64,000 bases of DNA from JBBDWK01 sp040902885 (GCA_040902885.1 JBBDWK010000057.1:1-64000); one strand, 5' to 3'. Shown: positions 11,254-20,183, counted from the stretch's first letter. Made by a program: numbers and translations. The notes: generated by a model from the letters alone, not told the origin.

Positions 11254-11330
11254 CAGAGCCGCGACCGTGAGGGAGCGGTTGCAGACGGTCCAGACCACTC
11301 GCGACCGCTTCCTTACGGGCGCGGCTCAGC
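11254..11330. repeat. BIME-like inverted repeat, copy 1
   Basis: Two arms in opposite orientation (11254-11282 and 11300-11330) share the core GCGACCGTgAGGgAGCGG. They can pair into a long imperfect hairpin with a loop of about 17 bases. The same core appears again at 38564-38652. It lies in the 257-base gap between the hom/methyltransferase pair and the oxidoreductase gene, where it could also end transcription. No other feature was seen in this gap. Confidence 0.7.
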
Positions 11331-11411
11331 AAAGGCTTATGCGTCTCCACTTTTGTGTCGCGCACCCGTTGCCTGCCCCATGCTCACAGATGTAGGACAG
11401 GCCGTGATAGT

Positions 11412-12719
11412 ATGAGCGGCATCATGGCCGCTATGACTCGCCGCAGTTTCGTACTTGCCGCGCCGGCCGTTCGCACCGTTCTGGGCAGCCCTAACGAAAA
11501 GCTGGTGGTAGCCTGCATGGGCGTCCGAGGGCGCGCGGGCTCGCTGATGAGGGGTTTCGCCGATCTGAACCGCGAATTCGAAGTCGCGGCCGTTTGCGAC
11601 ATCGACACGCGGCTGTTCAATCAGGCCGTGAAGGATGTCGCCGGGCGCCAGAAGAAAGAGCCGCGGACGGAGACCGACTTCCGGCGGCTGCTCGACGACA
11701 AGTCCATTGATGCGCTCGTGGTAGGCACGCCGGACCACTGGCACGCGCTGCCCACCGTTCTCGCCTGCCAGGCGGGCAAGCATGTCTACGTGGAGAAGCC
11801 CGCCAGTCACAATATGCACGAAGGCCAGGCGATGCTCGCCGCCGCGAGGCGCTACAAGCGCGTGGTGCAGGTGGGCATTCAGTCGCGCAGCAGCAGGAGC
11901 CTGTTCGAAGCCCTGGAGTATATCCGCTCGGGCGCGTTGGGCAAGGTGGTGCTGGCCAAGGCATGGGAGAGCGCGAAGCAGCGTGCGCTGCCGGCACAGC
12001 CGGATGGGAGTCCGCCGGAGGGCGTGGACTACGATATGTGGCTGGGGCCGGCGCCGCAGCGCCCGTTCAATCCGAACCGGTTTCATAGCAACTGGCGATG
12101 GTTCTTCGACTACGGCACGGGCGACCTGGGCAATGACGGCGTTCATCGCATCGACTATGCGCGGCGCGGGCTCGAAGCGGCCTTTGCGGCGCAGGGCAAG
12201 AAACTGGCCGAGTGGCCCATTGCGGTTTCGGCGAGCGGCGGCAAGCATTTCTTCGACGACGCCCAGGAGTGGCCGGATACGCTTGTGGCGACGTGGGATT
12301 ACCCCGGCGCGATTCTGATGTACGAGATGCGCACCTGGTCGGCATACGCTCAGGATGGCGAAGCGGAAGGCGCTGCCATCTACGGCGAGAACGGCTACGT
12401 GATCATCGGCAACCAGGGATGGCGCGCGTTCGGGCCGAAGGGCGAGCCGGGTGCCTCGGGCGCGGGAAGCAACGACGAGGACGATCCGGCGCACAAGCGA
12501 AATTTCCTGGAGTGCATTCGCAGCGGCGCGCTGCCGAACTGCGATATCGCGATCGGGCACGCGGCATCCTCGCTTACGCACTTAGGCAACATCGCGTGGC
12601 GTGTGAATCGCAAGCTGAAGTTCGACGGCGCGACACAGACGTTTCCGGGCGACGAAGAAGCCAACCGCCACCTGGCGCGTCAGGCGCGTGAGCCGTGGGT
12701 GATGCCGAAGATCGGCTGA
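11412..12719 (+). CDS. Gfo/Idh/MocA-family oxidoreductase with Tat-like signal
   Basis: The 435-residue protein has an N-terminal signal with TRRSFVLAAP, then a Rossmann domain and the Gfo/Idh/MocA alpha/beta domain. The family signature is visible as DHWHALPTVLACQAGKHVYV, followed by EKPASHN, whose Lys is the usual catalytic residue. The segments GIQSRS and DLGNDGVHRIDYARRG fit the many secreted sugar or inositol oxidoreductases of Acidobacteria and Planctomycetes. The substrate is likely a sugar or sugar acid but is not decided. ATGs at 11412, 11424 and 11433 are all in frame; none has a clear Shine-Dalgarno sequence. The stop lies inside a 33-nt repeat shared with the SDR/ligase junction. 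Confidence 0.88.
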   Translation: MSGIMAAMTRRSFVLAAPAVRTVLGSPNEKLVVACMGVRGRAGSLMRGFADLNREFEVAAVCDIDTRLFNQAVKDVAGRQKKEPRTETDFRRLLDDKSIDALVVGTPDHWHALPTVLACQAGKHVYVEKPASHNMHEGQAMLAAARRYKRVVQVGIQSRSSRSLFEALEYIRSGALGKVVLAKAWESAKQRALPAQPDGSPPEGVDYDMWLGPAPQRPFNPNRFHSNWRWFFDYGTGDLGNDGVHRIDYARRGLEAAFAAQGKKLAEWPIAVSASGGKHFFDDAQEWPDTLVATWDYPGAILMYEMRTWSAYAQDGEAEGAAIYGENGYVIIGNQGWRAFGPKGEPGASGAGSNDEDDPAHKRNFLECIRSGALPNCDIAIGHAASSLTHLGNIAWRVNRKLKFDGATQTFPGDEEANRHLARQAREPWVMPKIG

Positions 12720-12729
12720 AGCGCTTCCA
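12697..12729. repeat. 33-nt gene-end stem-loop repeat, copy 1
   Basis: This 33-base segment matches 17384-17416 with two differences. It contains a 5-bp stem with a 3-base loop (GCCGAAGATCGGC) followed by the palindrome GAAGCGCTTC. It spans the stop codon of the oxidoreductase gene at a convergent junction with the DUF1501 gene. Confidence 0.6.
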
Positions 12730-12739
12730 GGTTGCCGGT

Positions 12740-14167
12740 CTAACCCTTCCGCAGCTTCTCGATCAGGTCGGTGTTGCCGCCGACGTCGGTCAGCCGGAAA
12801 TCTCGGCCCAGGTATGGGTAAGTCAGTTTCGTGTGGTCCAGACCGAGCAGACCCAGAATGGTCGCATGGAGGTCATGTAAGTGGACGGGATCCTCAAGGG
12901 CCCGGAGACCGAGCTCGTCCGTAGAACCGATGACCTTGCCGCCTTTTACCCCGCCCCCCGCCATCCATATCGTGAAGCCATATGGGTTGTGGTCACGCCC
13001 CTCCGAGCCGTTTTGGCCGCCATCCGACGTGGGGCTCCGGCCGAACTCGCCGCCCCATATCACGAGAGTTGAGTCGAGCAGACCTCGAGATTTCAGGTCC
13101 GCCAGCAGACCGCCTACCGCCTTGTCCGTTTGGGCCGCTCTCGCCTGATGGTTCTTGTCGCACTGTATGTGACCGTCCCAGTCGGTCGCGTTCATGCCAT
13201 CGCCCGACCACACCTGCACGAAGCGAACGCCGCGTTCGACAAGCCGCCGCGCCAACAGGCAGCGCCCGCCGAAGTCGGCGCTTACCGGATCATCGAGGCC
13301 GTACAGCTTCTTCGTCGCCTCGGATTCGCCGGTGATATCGGTTGCCTCCGGAGCCGACATCTGCATGCGGAACGCGAGTTCGTAGGATGCGATCCGCGCG
13401 GCGAGTTCCGAATCATGATTTCGCGAATCCAGATGTCGCTCGTTCACTTTGCGGAGCGTATCGAGCAGATCGCGCTGTTCCTGGGGCTGCATGCCGTCCG
13501 GTGGGCTGAGATTCAGAATCGGGTTCCGGCCGGGCCGGAACGATGTTCCCTGGTAGGCCGCGGGAAGGAACCCCTGGCCGTAAACTGCCGGACCCGACCT
13601 CACGCCTCCCTGAAGGAGAACCACAAAGCCCGGCAGATTCTCGTTTTCGCTGCCCAGACCGTACAGAATCCACGAACCGAGGCTCGGGCGCCCGATTCTC
13701 GGCCATCCGTTATTGATCAAAAACTGCGCCTGCGAGTGCGTGAAACCCTCATGAAAGCACGAGCGGATCACGGCAATGTCGTCGGCTCGTCGCGCCGCGT
13801 GAGGGAGCAAATCCGAGACCTCGAGACCGGACTGACCGTGCTTCCTGAAGGTCCATGTTGAACCAAGGATAATCGAGTCTCGAAGTTTTCCGTTCTGAAA
13901 ATCCTCGTTGCCAAAGCTCGCGGGCGGGTGCTGGCCGTGAAGCTTATTCAGCAGTGGTTTCGGATCGAAGGTGTCGACCTGGCTCGGACCTCCCTGCATG
14001 AACAGGGAGATCACGCTTTTCGCGGTGGCGGGCCACGGCGGAGTCTTAGGAGCCAGTGGATTCGGCGCCCCTGCTGCGTTTCTTTGGGACAGCCCCATGG
14101 CGGCGAGCCAACCGATGCCGAGTCCCGAGGTCCGGAGAAATTCCCGTCGCGAATCGCTAATCGACAT
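12740..14167 (-). CDS. DUF1501 domain protein (sulfatase-like fold, Tat-exported)
   Basis: The 475-residue protein begins with DSRREFLRTSG, a twin-arginine motif. The DUF1501 domain has the marks FMQGGPSQVDTFDPK near residue 60, VIRSCFHEGFTH, and GGEFGRSPTS followed by GRDHNPYG near the C-terminus. DUF1501 proteins have an alkaline-phosphatase/sulfatase-like fold and nearly always sit beside a cytochrome c/DUF1549/DUF1553 protein, as here. Their reaction is not known. ATG 14167 lies inside the last codons of that upstream gene, so the two overlap by 11 bases and are likely coupled; a TTG at 14173 is also possible. Confidence 0.9.
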   Translation of the reverse strand: MSISDSRREFLRTSGLGIGWLAAMGLSQRNAAGAPNPLAPKTPPWPATAKSVISLFMQGGPSQVDTFDPKPLLNKLHGQHPPASFGNEDFQNGKLRDSIILGSTWTFRKHGQSGLEVSDLLPHAARRADDIAVIRSCFHEGFTHSQAQFLINNGWPRIGRPSLGSWILYGLGSENENLPGFVVLLQGGVRSGPAVYGQGFLPAAYQGTSFRPGRNPILNLSPPDGMQPQEQRDLLDTLRKVNERHLDSRNHDSELAARIASYELAFRMQMSAPEATDITGESEATKKLYGLDDPVSADFGGRCLLARRLVERGVRFVQVWSGDGMNATDWDGHIQCDKNHQARAAQTDKAVGGLLADLKSRGLLDSTLVIWGGEFGRSPTSDGGQNGSEGRDHNPYGFTIWMAGGGVKGGKVIGSTDELGLRALEDPVHLHDLHATILGLLGLDHTKLTYPYLGRDFRLTDVGGNTDLIEKLRKG

Positions 14168-16496
14168 AGACAAACTCGCTCATGTTGAATATCAGAAGGC
14201 ACAACCGCGGAAGGGAGTTCCGCTGGAGATAGTCGAGCGCTGTCCGGCGTTCTTCGGCGGCCGGAAGACGGCCGAATGCCAGACGCCACCCGGTGTTTAC
14301 GGAAGCTTCAGGATCTTCGCCGGCTTGCTTCCGGATTCGCGAAGCGAACTGCTCTGCCTGCGCGAGAGCGAACTCGCTATTCATCAGGGCCAGCGCCTGG
14401 GGAGCTACGGTTGAGCTCTCGCGGCGGGCGCAGCTTGTAGCCGTATCCGGGGCATCGAAGATTTGCAGCATGGGCAGGGTCATCGACCGTTTCATCTGCA
14501 GGTAGATGCTGCGGCGCGTGTGTTCGGCTGGATCGGGGTTCGCGGGCCACAGTTGGGGCATCCGTGCCGCGAGGATCTCCTCCTTGCTGAGCGGCGGAAT
14601 GATCCCCACTCCCCCCATTTTCAGGTTCAAAGTGCCGGCGACGGCCAGAACACTGTCCCGGATGGCGTCTCCGTCCAGCCGGCGCCTGTTCATCCGGCTG
14701 AGGTAGCGATTCTCGGGATCTTTCCGCAGACTCTCGTCGTCCGCAACGCTCGAAGATTGATACGTGTTCGAAAGCATGATCAGCCGGTGCATCTGCTTGA
14801 TACTCCATCCGCGGTCCGCGAACTCGACGGCCAGCCAATCCAGCAGTTCCGGATGAGTGGGCGCTTCTCCCTGACGGCCGAAGTCGTTCGGCGTGTTCAC
14901 CATCCCCTGGCCGAAATGGCCCTGCCAAATACGGTTCACCATCACGCGGCCCAGGAGCGGCTGGTCCGGCGACGTAAGCCATAGAGCCAGAGCTTTGCGG
15001 CGCTGCGGAACAAAAAGAAACCCCTCGGGCTCCTGGATCGGCGGGCCCGGATTGAGAGCTGTCAGGAAGCCCGGCTCAACTTTCTCGCCTTGATTCTTGA
15101 AATCTCCCCGGATGAGAATGTGCGTGTCGGGCACAATCTCTTCGTGCGCCAGGACGTTGGCCGTAGGATATCGTTCCGGCGCTCTCAAATACGCTTCAGC
15201 GAGGCGCTGCAGGAGCGCGGCGCGCTGAGGATCCTCCGTCCCGCTGTGCCCGCGCCTCGAACGGCCGCCGCGCGCCATACGCTTTAGTGTCTCTGCCTGA
15301 GCCAGCAAGGGGAAATTGCGTGTGTTCGTCTGAACGTCAAAGAGACTCACCAGCGGAATCTCACGCTCGACACTGCCGGCGAAGAGCGAGGTCAATTGGT
15401 AATATTCGCGCTGGCTGATAGGGTCGAACTTATGATCGTGGCATCGCGCGCACGCTACCGTGAGTCCGAGAAATGCCGCGCCGACGGTGTCGACCGCATC
15501 GGCCTGCCATTCCGCGCGATACTGGTCGCCGTAATAGGTGAATTCGATCGGAAAGGAGCCGAGGGTGAATAGAGCCGTTCCAACCCGGCGGTTCACGTTT
15601 TCCCGTTTTTCCTTCGGCAGCTTGAGCGTTCCTTCCAGATCCATGTTGGTGGACCACAGTTCGTCCGCGGCGATCTGCTCCTGAACAAACGTGGTGTATG
15701 GCTTGTCCATGTTGAAGCAGCCGATCACGTAGTCGCGATAGCGCCAGGCCGTTACGAAAAAGTGGTCGGTCTCGAATCCGGAAGTATCGGCGTAGCGAAC
15801 CAGGTCCAGCCAGTAGCGCCCCCAGCGCTCGCCGTACCGGGGCGACTCGAGCAGGCGGTCAATCAACTTTTCGTAGGCATCGCTGGATGGGTCGTTGACG
15901 AATTGCTCCACTTGCTCGGGCGTGGGCGGGAGCCCGTGCAGGTCGAAGTACGCACGGCGAACCAGAGTCTGGCGGCCGGCCCGCGAGGCTGGACGCAAGC
16001 CCGTCGGCTCCAGTTTGGCGAGAATGAAGGCGTCAATCGGATTCCGAACCCAGGAAGCGCTCTTCACGATTGGAACCGGCGGCCGCACCGGCTTTCGGAA
16101 AGACCACCACGATGCCCGCGCTCCGGCGGCGCCGGATTCCGGCTCCACTCTCGCGCCGGCGTCGATCCATTCGCGCAGTATTCCGACTTCAGAGGGCGTG
16201 AGAGGAGTTTTGCCGGGCGGCATCTGCAGCTCCCCCTCGCGTCTGATGGCTCGGTAAAGCAGGCTCGCCTCGGCATTGCCCGGTACAACTGCCGGGCCTC
16301 GTTTGCCGCCCTTCAGAATGGTTCTCCGGTCTCGCAAGTCGAGATCCGACATGCGGACGTCGCCGTGGCAGGCAAAACACTTCGCCTCAAGGATCGCTTT
16401 AGCGTCTTTGCCGGCCGGGTTGGATTGACCAGATACGAGCGCCGGGAATCCGACCAACAGCGCAACTGGCCCAAGCCGGCCAAACACAAACCGCAT
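14157..16496 (-). CDS. Planctomycete-type cytochrome c / DUF1549 / DUF1553 protein
   Basis: The 779-residue protein has a signal peptide (residues 1-22). A cytochrome c-like domain with the haem motif CFACH at 40-44 follows, then a DUF1549 domain (from about SWVRNPIDAFILAKLE), and a DUF1553 domain in the C-terminal third (RVMVNRIWQGHFGQG). This order is the standard one for the family. It is thought to work with the adjacent DUF1501 protein in breakdown of complex organic matter, but no reaction is established. The start is set at 16496 because a strong GGGGGAG ribosome site precedes it and the signal peptide begins there; the 92 codons upstream look non-coding. Confidence 0.92.
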   Translation of the reverse strand: MRFVFGRLGPVALLVGFPALVSGQSNPAGKDAKAILEAKCFACHGDVRMSDLDLRDRRTILKGGKRGPAVVPGNAEASLLYRAIRREGELQMPPGKTPLTPSEVGILREWIDAGARVEPESGAAGARASWWSFRKPVRPPVPIVKSASWVRNPIDAFILAKLEPTGLRPASRAGRQTLVRRAYFDLHGLPPTPEQVEQFVNDPSSDAYEKLIDRLLESPRYGERWGRYWLDLVRYADTSGFETDHFFVTAWRYRDYVIGCFNMDKPYTTFVQEQIAADELWSTNMDLEGTLKLPKEKRENVNRRVGTALFTLGSFPIEFTYYGDQYRAEWQADAVDTVGAAFLGLTVACARCHDHKFDPISQREYYQLTSLFAGSVEREIPLVSLFDVQTNTRNFPLLAQAETLKRMARGGRSRRGHSGTEDPQRAALLQRLAEAYLRAPERYPTANVLAHEEIVPDTHILIRGDFKNQGEKVEPGFLTALNPGPPIQEPEGFLFVPQRRKALALWLTSPDQPLLGRVMVNRIWQGHFGQGMVNTPNDFGRQGEAPTHPELLDWLAVEFADRGWSIKQMHRLIMLSNTYQSSSVADDESLRKDPENRYLSRMNRRRLDGDAIRDSVLAVAGTLNLKMGGVGIIPPLSKEEILAARMPQLWPANPDPAEHTRRSIYLQMKRSMTLPMLQIFDAPDTATSCARRESSTVAPQALALMNSEFALAQAEQFASRIRKQAGEDPEASVNTGWRLAFGRLPAAEERRTALDYLQRNSLPRLCLLIFNMSEFVYVD

Positions 16497-16630
16497 AAAG
16501 CTCCCCCCAGTGAGCTGAACCTTGACTACTAGACGGATTATACATACAAGGCCCATACGAAGCCCCACCCGGACGCAGACTCTGGCACAATATCTTGAAT
16601 CCAACAGCTTCTTAAGAGAGGACAAGACGA

Positions 16631-17389
16631 ATGGCAGACAATGGCAGGATTGCGGCTGTAACCGGCGCCGGCAGCGGTATAGGGCGCGCGGCCTCCCTGG
16701 CGCTGCAGTCCGCCGGCTATTCCGTGGTGCTCGCCGGACGCCGCGGCGCGGAGCTTGAAAGATCCGCCGCAATGGCAGATCCCTGCGGCGGCAGAATGCT
16801 CCCGGTTCCGACCGACGTCAGTAAGCCCGAGTCCGTCAATGCGTTGTTCGCCACGGTTAAAGATGAATTCGGCCGGCTGGATGTTCTGTTCAACAACGCA
16901 GGCCTGAACGCGCCCGGTATTCCTATCGAGGACCTGACCTTCGAGACGTGGAGCGCAATCGTGAACGTCAACCTTACGGGCGCGTTTCTCTGCGCGCAGG
17001 CGGCGTTCAAGCTGATGAAAGACCAGGATCCGCGCGGCGGGCGCATCATCAACAATGGTTCTATCTCGGCTTTCGCGCCCAGGCCCAACCATGTGCCCTA
17101 TACAGCTACGAAACATGCCATGACGGGCATCACCAAATGTTTCTCGCTGGATGGCCGGAAGTACGACATAGCCTGCAGCCAGATCGATATCGGCAATGCC
17201 GCAACCGAAATGACGGACCGGATGACGGCCGGCGTTCTACAGGCCAACGGGACAAAAATGGTGGAGCCGCGCATGGACGTGCGGTACGTGGCGGAGACAG
17301 TCGTTTACATCGCGAATCTGCCGTTAGAGGCGAATGTACAGTTCATGACGATAATGGCAACGAGGATGCCGCTCGTCGGCCGCGGGTGA
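16631..17389 (+). CDS. SDR-family oxidoreductase
   Basis: The 252-residue classical short-chain dehydrogenase has the cofactor motif TGAGSGIG near residue 11, the NNAG motif at about 88, the catalytic Ser in NNGSIS, and YTATK as the YxxxK pair. The Arg in AGRRG suggests NADP preference, although this is only a guess. The substrate is unknown. A Shine-Dalgarno-like AGAGAGGA lies about nine bases upstream of the ATG. The end of the gene overlaps the convergent ligase gene by 47 bases, within a 33-nt repeat. Confidence 0.92.
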   Translation: MADNGRIAAVTGAGSGIGRAASLALQSAGYSVVLAGRRGAELERSAAMADPCGGRMLPVPTDVSKPESVNALFATVKDEFGRLDVLFNNAGLNAPGIPIEDLTFETWSAIVNVNLTGAFLCAQAAFKLMKDQDPRGGRIINNGSISAFAPRPNHVPYTATKHAMTGITKCFSLDGRKYDIACSQIDIGNAATEMTDRMTAGVLQANGTKMVEPRMDVRYVAETVVYIANLPLEANVQFMTIMATRMPLVGRG

Positions 17390-18404
17390 TGCCGAAAATC
17401 GGCTGAAGCGCCTCCACCTGATCCATGGTGCACTGGCGCGGCGCCTTGTCGGGACGCCAGCGGACGAATCGCGTGCCGTGCCGGAAGCGGCCTCCCGTGA
17501 AGTGATCGTACTCGACTTCAACCACCAGCTTCGGCTTGAGCGGCTGCCATTCTGTATTCCGCGTCCCGCTCCAGCGGCTGGGACCTCCCGGCGCGCGCCC
17601 CGTGAATCCAGGAGGCGCAATCAACCGCTTCAGCTTTGCGGTCAGTTCCTTCCGCTCGGCGGAGCGCATGCTTGACGTGAAGCCGACGTGGTGCAAAATG
17701 CCGGATTCATCGTAGAGACCGAGCAGCAGCGAGCCAACGACGCGTTCTTTCTGGGCATAGCGGAAGCCGCCCACTACGCAGTCGACGGTCCGCAACTTCT
17801 TGATCTTCCGCATGGTGCGCTCGCCCGATTGATACGGCTCTCGGGCGGGCTTGGCCACCACCCCATCCAGGCTCGCTCCCACTCCCGCATACCATTCGCG
17901 CGCGACGGCAAGCTGCCGCGTTGCCGGCGAGAGGCGAATGTGGCGGCTGGCCTCCAAATACTTCCCGGCGAAAAGTTCGAGTCTGCGGCGGCGTTCTTCG
18001 AGAGGCTCGCCGGTCAGCGGCTCGCCCCGGTCGTCGACGAGGAGATCGAAGACCATGAATGTGGATGGATGCTCGGCGGCAAGTTTCCTGATGCGGCTCT
18101 CGGCGGGATGAATGCGCTGGAGCAGGTCGTCGAAGGACAAGCGCCCGTTTATGGTGACGACGATCTCGCCATCCAGCACGAACTTCGCCGCCTTCAAACG
18201 GAGCAGATCCTCGGCCAGCTCGGGAAAGTAACGCGCGAGCGGCTGGCCGGCCTTCGATTGCAGTTCCACTTCGCGGCCGTCCCGGAAGGCCAGGCAGCGA
18301 AAGCCGTCCCACTTCGGTTCGTACTGCCACTCCGGCCCGGCCGGAATCTCCGCCACGGTGAGCGCCTCCATGGGCGGAAAGGGCGGCCGAACGGGCAGCT
18401 TCAC
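17343..18404 (-). CDS. ATP-dependent DNA ligase (LigD ligase-domain type)
   Basis: The 353-residue ligase has the adenylation motif EPKWDGFR with the nucleophile Lys31. The other nucleotidyltransferase motifs follow (DGEIV, FMVFDLL, EGVVAK-like DGVVAKP, and KIKKLRTVDCVVGG before the OB domain). The OB-fold part ends with RWRPDKAPRQCT, which is typical of stand-alone LigD-ligase proteins. It seals nicks or ends, usually together with the LigD polymerase. The start is GTG 18404, which overlaps the TGA of the polymerase gene (GTGA). The final 18 residues or so are unusual: they are encoded by the 33-nt repeat and the antisense of the SDR gene, so the C-terminus looks extended past its normal end. 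Confidence 0.9.
   Translation of the reverse strand: MKLPVRPPFPPMEALTVAEIPAGPEWQYEPKWDGFRCLAFRDGREVELQSKAGQPLARYFPELAEDLLRLKAAKFVLDGEIVVTINGRLSFDDLLQRIHPAESRIRKLAAEHPSTFMVFDLLVDDRGEPLTGEPLEERRRRLELFAGKYLEASRHIRLSPATRQLAVAREWYAGVGASLDGVVAKPAREPYQSGERTMRKIKKLRTVDCVVGGFRYAQKERVVGSLLLGLYDESGILHHVGFTSSMRSAERKELTAKLKRLIAPPGFTGRAPGGPSRWSGTRNTEWQPLKPKLVVEVEYDHFTGGRFRHGTRFVRWRPDKAPRQCTMDQVEALQPIFGITRGRRAASSLPLSS
17384..17416. repeat. 33-nt gene-end stem-loop repeat, copy 2
   Basis: This segment matches 12697-12729 with two substitutions. It contains the stem-loop GCCGAAAATCGGC. It begins at the stop codon of the SDR gene and is read through by the convergent ligase gene, where it encodes the peptide EALQPIFGIT. 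Both substitutions between the copies are silent in that reading frame. Confidence 0.6.
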
Positions 18405-19360
18405 AGGTAGTTCTCCAGCCGGACCCGGCCGCGGCGGGCAGCCACGGGCTTCCACAAGTCGCCCACCTCGCGGACGCGCTCCGGCATGTTCTCCAGGCGA
18501 AAGTCTTCGATGCGGAGGTTGCCTTCCACCTCTTCCCATTTCACGGGCGCGGACACCGTCGCCAGCGGCGTTGGCCGCACGGAGTAGACCGACGCCAATG
18601 TGCGGCCCCAGGCGTTTTGGTTGTAGTCGACGAGAACACGGTCGGCGGGACGGCGCGCAATGCGATACTTGGCCGTGATGAGATGCGGATGCCGCGTTTC
18701 GAGCTCGCGCGAAAGCGACTTGGCGAACGTCCAGACCTGCTTCTGCGTGGGGCCGCGCTCGATGGGCACATAGATGTGAATGCCTCTTGAACCGGTGGTC
18801 TTCGGATAGCTTGCGATACGCAACCTCTTGAGCGCGTCACGCACCAGAAGCGCGGCTTCCTTCACCTGCTCGAACGCGGCGCCGGGAGTCGGGTCGAGAT
18901 CGAAGTGCAGATAATCGGGACGGTCCACGTCGTCGCAGCGCGCATACCACGGGTTGAGATCGATGCAGCCCAGGTTGACGATCCACAGCAGAGAAGCCAG
19001 GTCGTCCACTATGGGAAAGTCGATCACGTTGCCGGAGGAGTGCTGGATGGAGCATGTGCGGATCCAGCGCGGCCGCCACTCGGGAGCCCGTTTCATGAAG
19101 AAGAACTTGCCTTGGGCGCCATGAGGGTAGCGCTTCATCACCATGGCCCGGTCGCGCAGATGGGGCAGCAGGACGTCCGCGATTTCGAGATAGTAGCGGA
19201 GCAGGTCGCGCTTGGTGGCGCCTGTATCGGGCCAGAAAACCTTGTCCAGATTGGTGAGTTTTACGGGCCGGCCGGATGCGGAGACTTCAAGGCCGCCTCG
19301 CGAGGAGCTCGGCAGCGCGTCTGGAATGCTCTCTAGCGCCTCGCCCGCCCTCATGGTCAT
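18401..19360 (-). CDS. LigD-type DNA polymerase/primase (non-homologous end joining)
   Basis: The 319-residue protein is a stand-alone LigD polymerase domain of the archaeo-eukaryotic primase superfamily. The metal-binding DLDP is at 154-157, and SRGIHIYVP at 191-199 is the nucleotide-binding segment. The family opening VKLTNLDKVFWP is at 33-44. It would fill ends during double-strand break repair and hand over to the ligase, which is the next gene and overlaps by GTGA. There is no ku gene in the window and no phosphoesterase domain. The start at 19360 overlaps the upstream methyltransferase by 74 bases; ATG 19354 is also possible. Confidence 0.9.
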   Translation of the reverse strand: MTMRAGEALESIPDALPSSSRGGLEVSASGRPVKLTNLDKVFWPDTGATKRDLLRYYLEIADVLLPHLRDRAMVMKRYPHGAQGKFFFMKRAPEWRPRWIRTCSIQHSSGNVIDFPIVDDLASLLWIVNLGCIDLNPWYARCDDVDRPDYLHFDLDPTPGAAFEQVKEAALLVRDALKRLRIASYPKTTGSRGIHIYVPIERGPTQKQVWTFAKSLSRELETRHPHLITAKYRIARRPADRVLVDYNQNAWGRTLASVYSVRPTPLATVSAPVKWEEVEGNLRIEDFRLENMPERVREVGDLWKPVAARRGRVRLENYL

Positions 19361-20183
19361 GCAGCAGCTCCCATCCTTCGAAATACCCGCGCAGCTCGCC
19401 CTCCCGAAGCAAAAAGTCCGGGTTCATCGGCGGCACGCCGGGGGAATCGTCGATCATCGGAATGACTGCAAGTGCCAGTCCACCGCGGCGCACGCCGGCG
19501 CGGATGGAAGGGAAGAGGCCGCGCTGCAGGTAGTATGTGTCACAAATCAGATCGAAGCTTTCGGGTTCGATGACGAACTCGCCGCGCTCGAGATCGGCGA
19601 CGACGCCTTCAACGGTGAGGTCGCGCGCCTGCGCCGCGGATTGGAGAAGCTCAATCGCCGCGGGCGAGGAATCGACTGCGGTCACCTGCCAGCCGTGCGA
19701 CGCCAGGCAGAGCGCATGACGGCCCGCGCCGCAAGCGAGGTCGAGCGCGCGTCCCGCCGGAACCGTCGCGGCGACGCGCTCGACAAGGGGAAGCGGCTCC
19801 TTCGGAATGTTCTCGCCGCTACGGTATCTTTCCTCCCACCTGTCCGGTATCGAATGTCTCTTCAAAAGCTCAACGCCCTCACGCCTTCCGGAGGCTTCGG
19901 CTGCCCTGGCGTGACGCCACGCCGCAGCGTAGTCTCCGCCCACGGAGTACATCTCCACCAGCGCGAGATGGGCTTCCGTAAAGTTCGGATCGAGGCGCAC
20001 CGCTTCGAGCAGCAGCCCCAGTCCCTGGTCCTGCTTCCACTGCATGCGGTAGAGCTGTCCGAGGTGATAATACGGCCGCGGATTCGAAGGCTCGCGGGCG
20101 ATCCAATCCAACTGCTCCCGCACATGCCGGACCGTTTCGAGGTCCAGCGCGGGGTCGATCACTTCCTTGCGCCAGAACGTCAT
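19287..20183 (-). CDS. TPR-containing SAM-dependent methyltransferase
   Basis: The 298-residue protein has an N-terminal helical region of about 100 residues that reads as two or three TPR-like repeats (RPYYHLGQLYRM, DPNFTEAHLALVEMY). A class I methyltransferase domain follows, with motif I ALDLACGAGRHALCLA and an acidic post-II position (VTAVDSSP). The AGRHAL motif resembles the tellurite-resistance TehB and thiopurine methyltransferase group, but the substrate is not decided. ATG 20183 overlaps the TGA of the MFS gene, so it is coupled to that gene. It sits between a transporter and DNA end-joining genes, and the reason is not obvious. Confidence 0.82.
   Translation of the reverse strand: MTFWRKEVIDPALDLETVRHVREQLDWIAREPSNPRPYYHLGQLYRMQWKQDQGLGLLLEAVRLDPNFTEAHLALVEMYSVGGDYAAAWRHARAAEASGRREGVELLKRHSIPDRWEERYRSGENIPKEPLPLVERVAATVPAGRALDLACGAGRHALCLASHGWQVTAVDSSPAAIELLQSAAQARDLTVEGVVADLERGEFVIEPESFDLICDTYYLQRGLFPSIRAGVRRGGLALAVIPMIDDSPGVPPMNPDFLLREGELRGYFEGWELLHDHEGGRGAREHSRRAAELLARRP

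Noticed and set aside
16508..16560. TATAAT-like box in the gap before the DUF1553 gene and SDR
   Set aside because: It lies in the minus-strand direction but has no -35 partner at normal distance, so it was not listed as a promoter.
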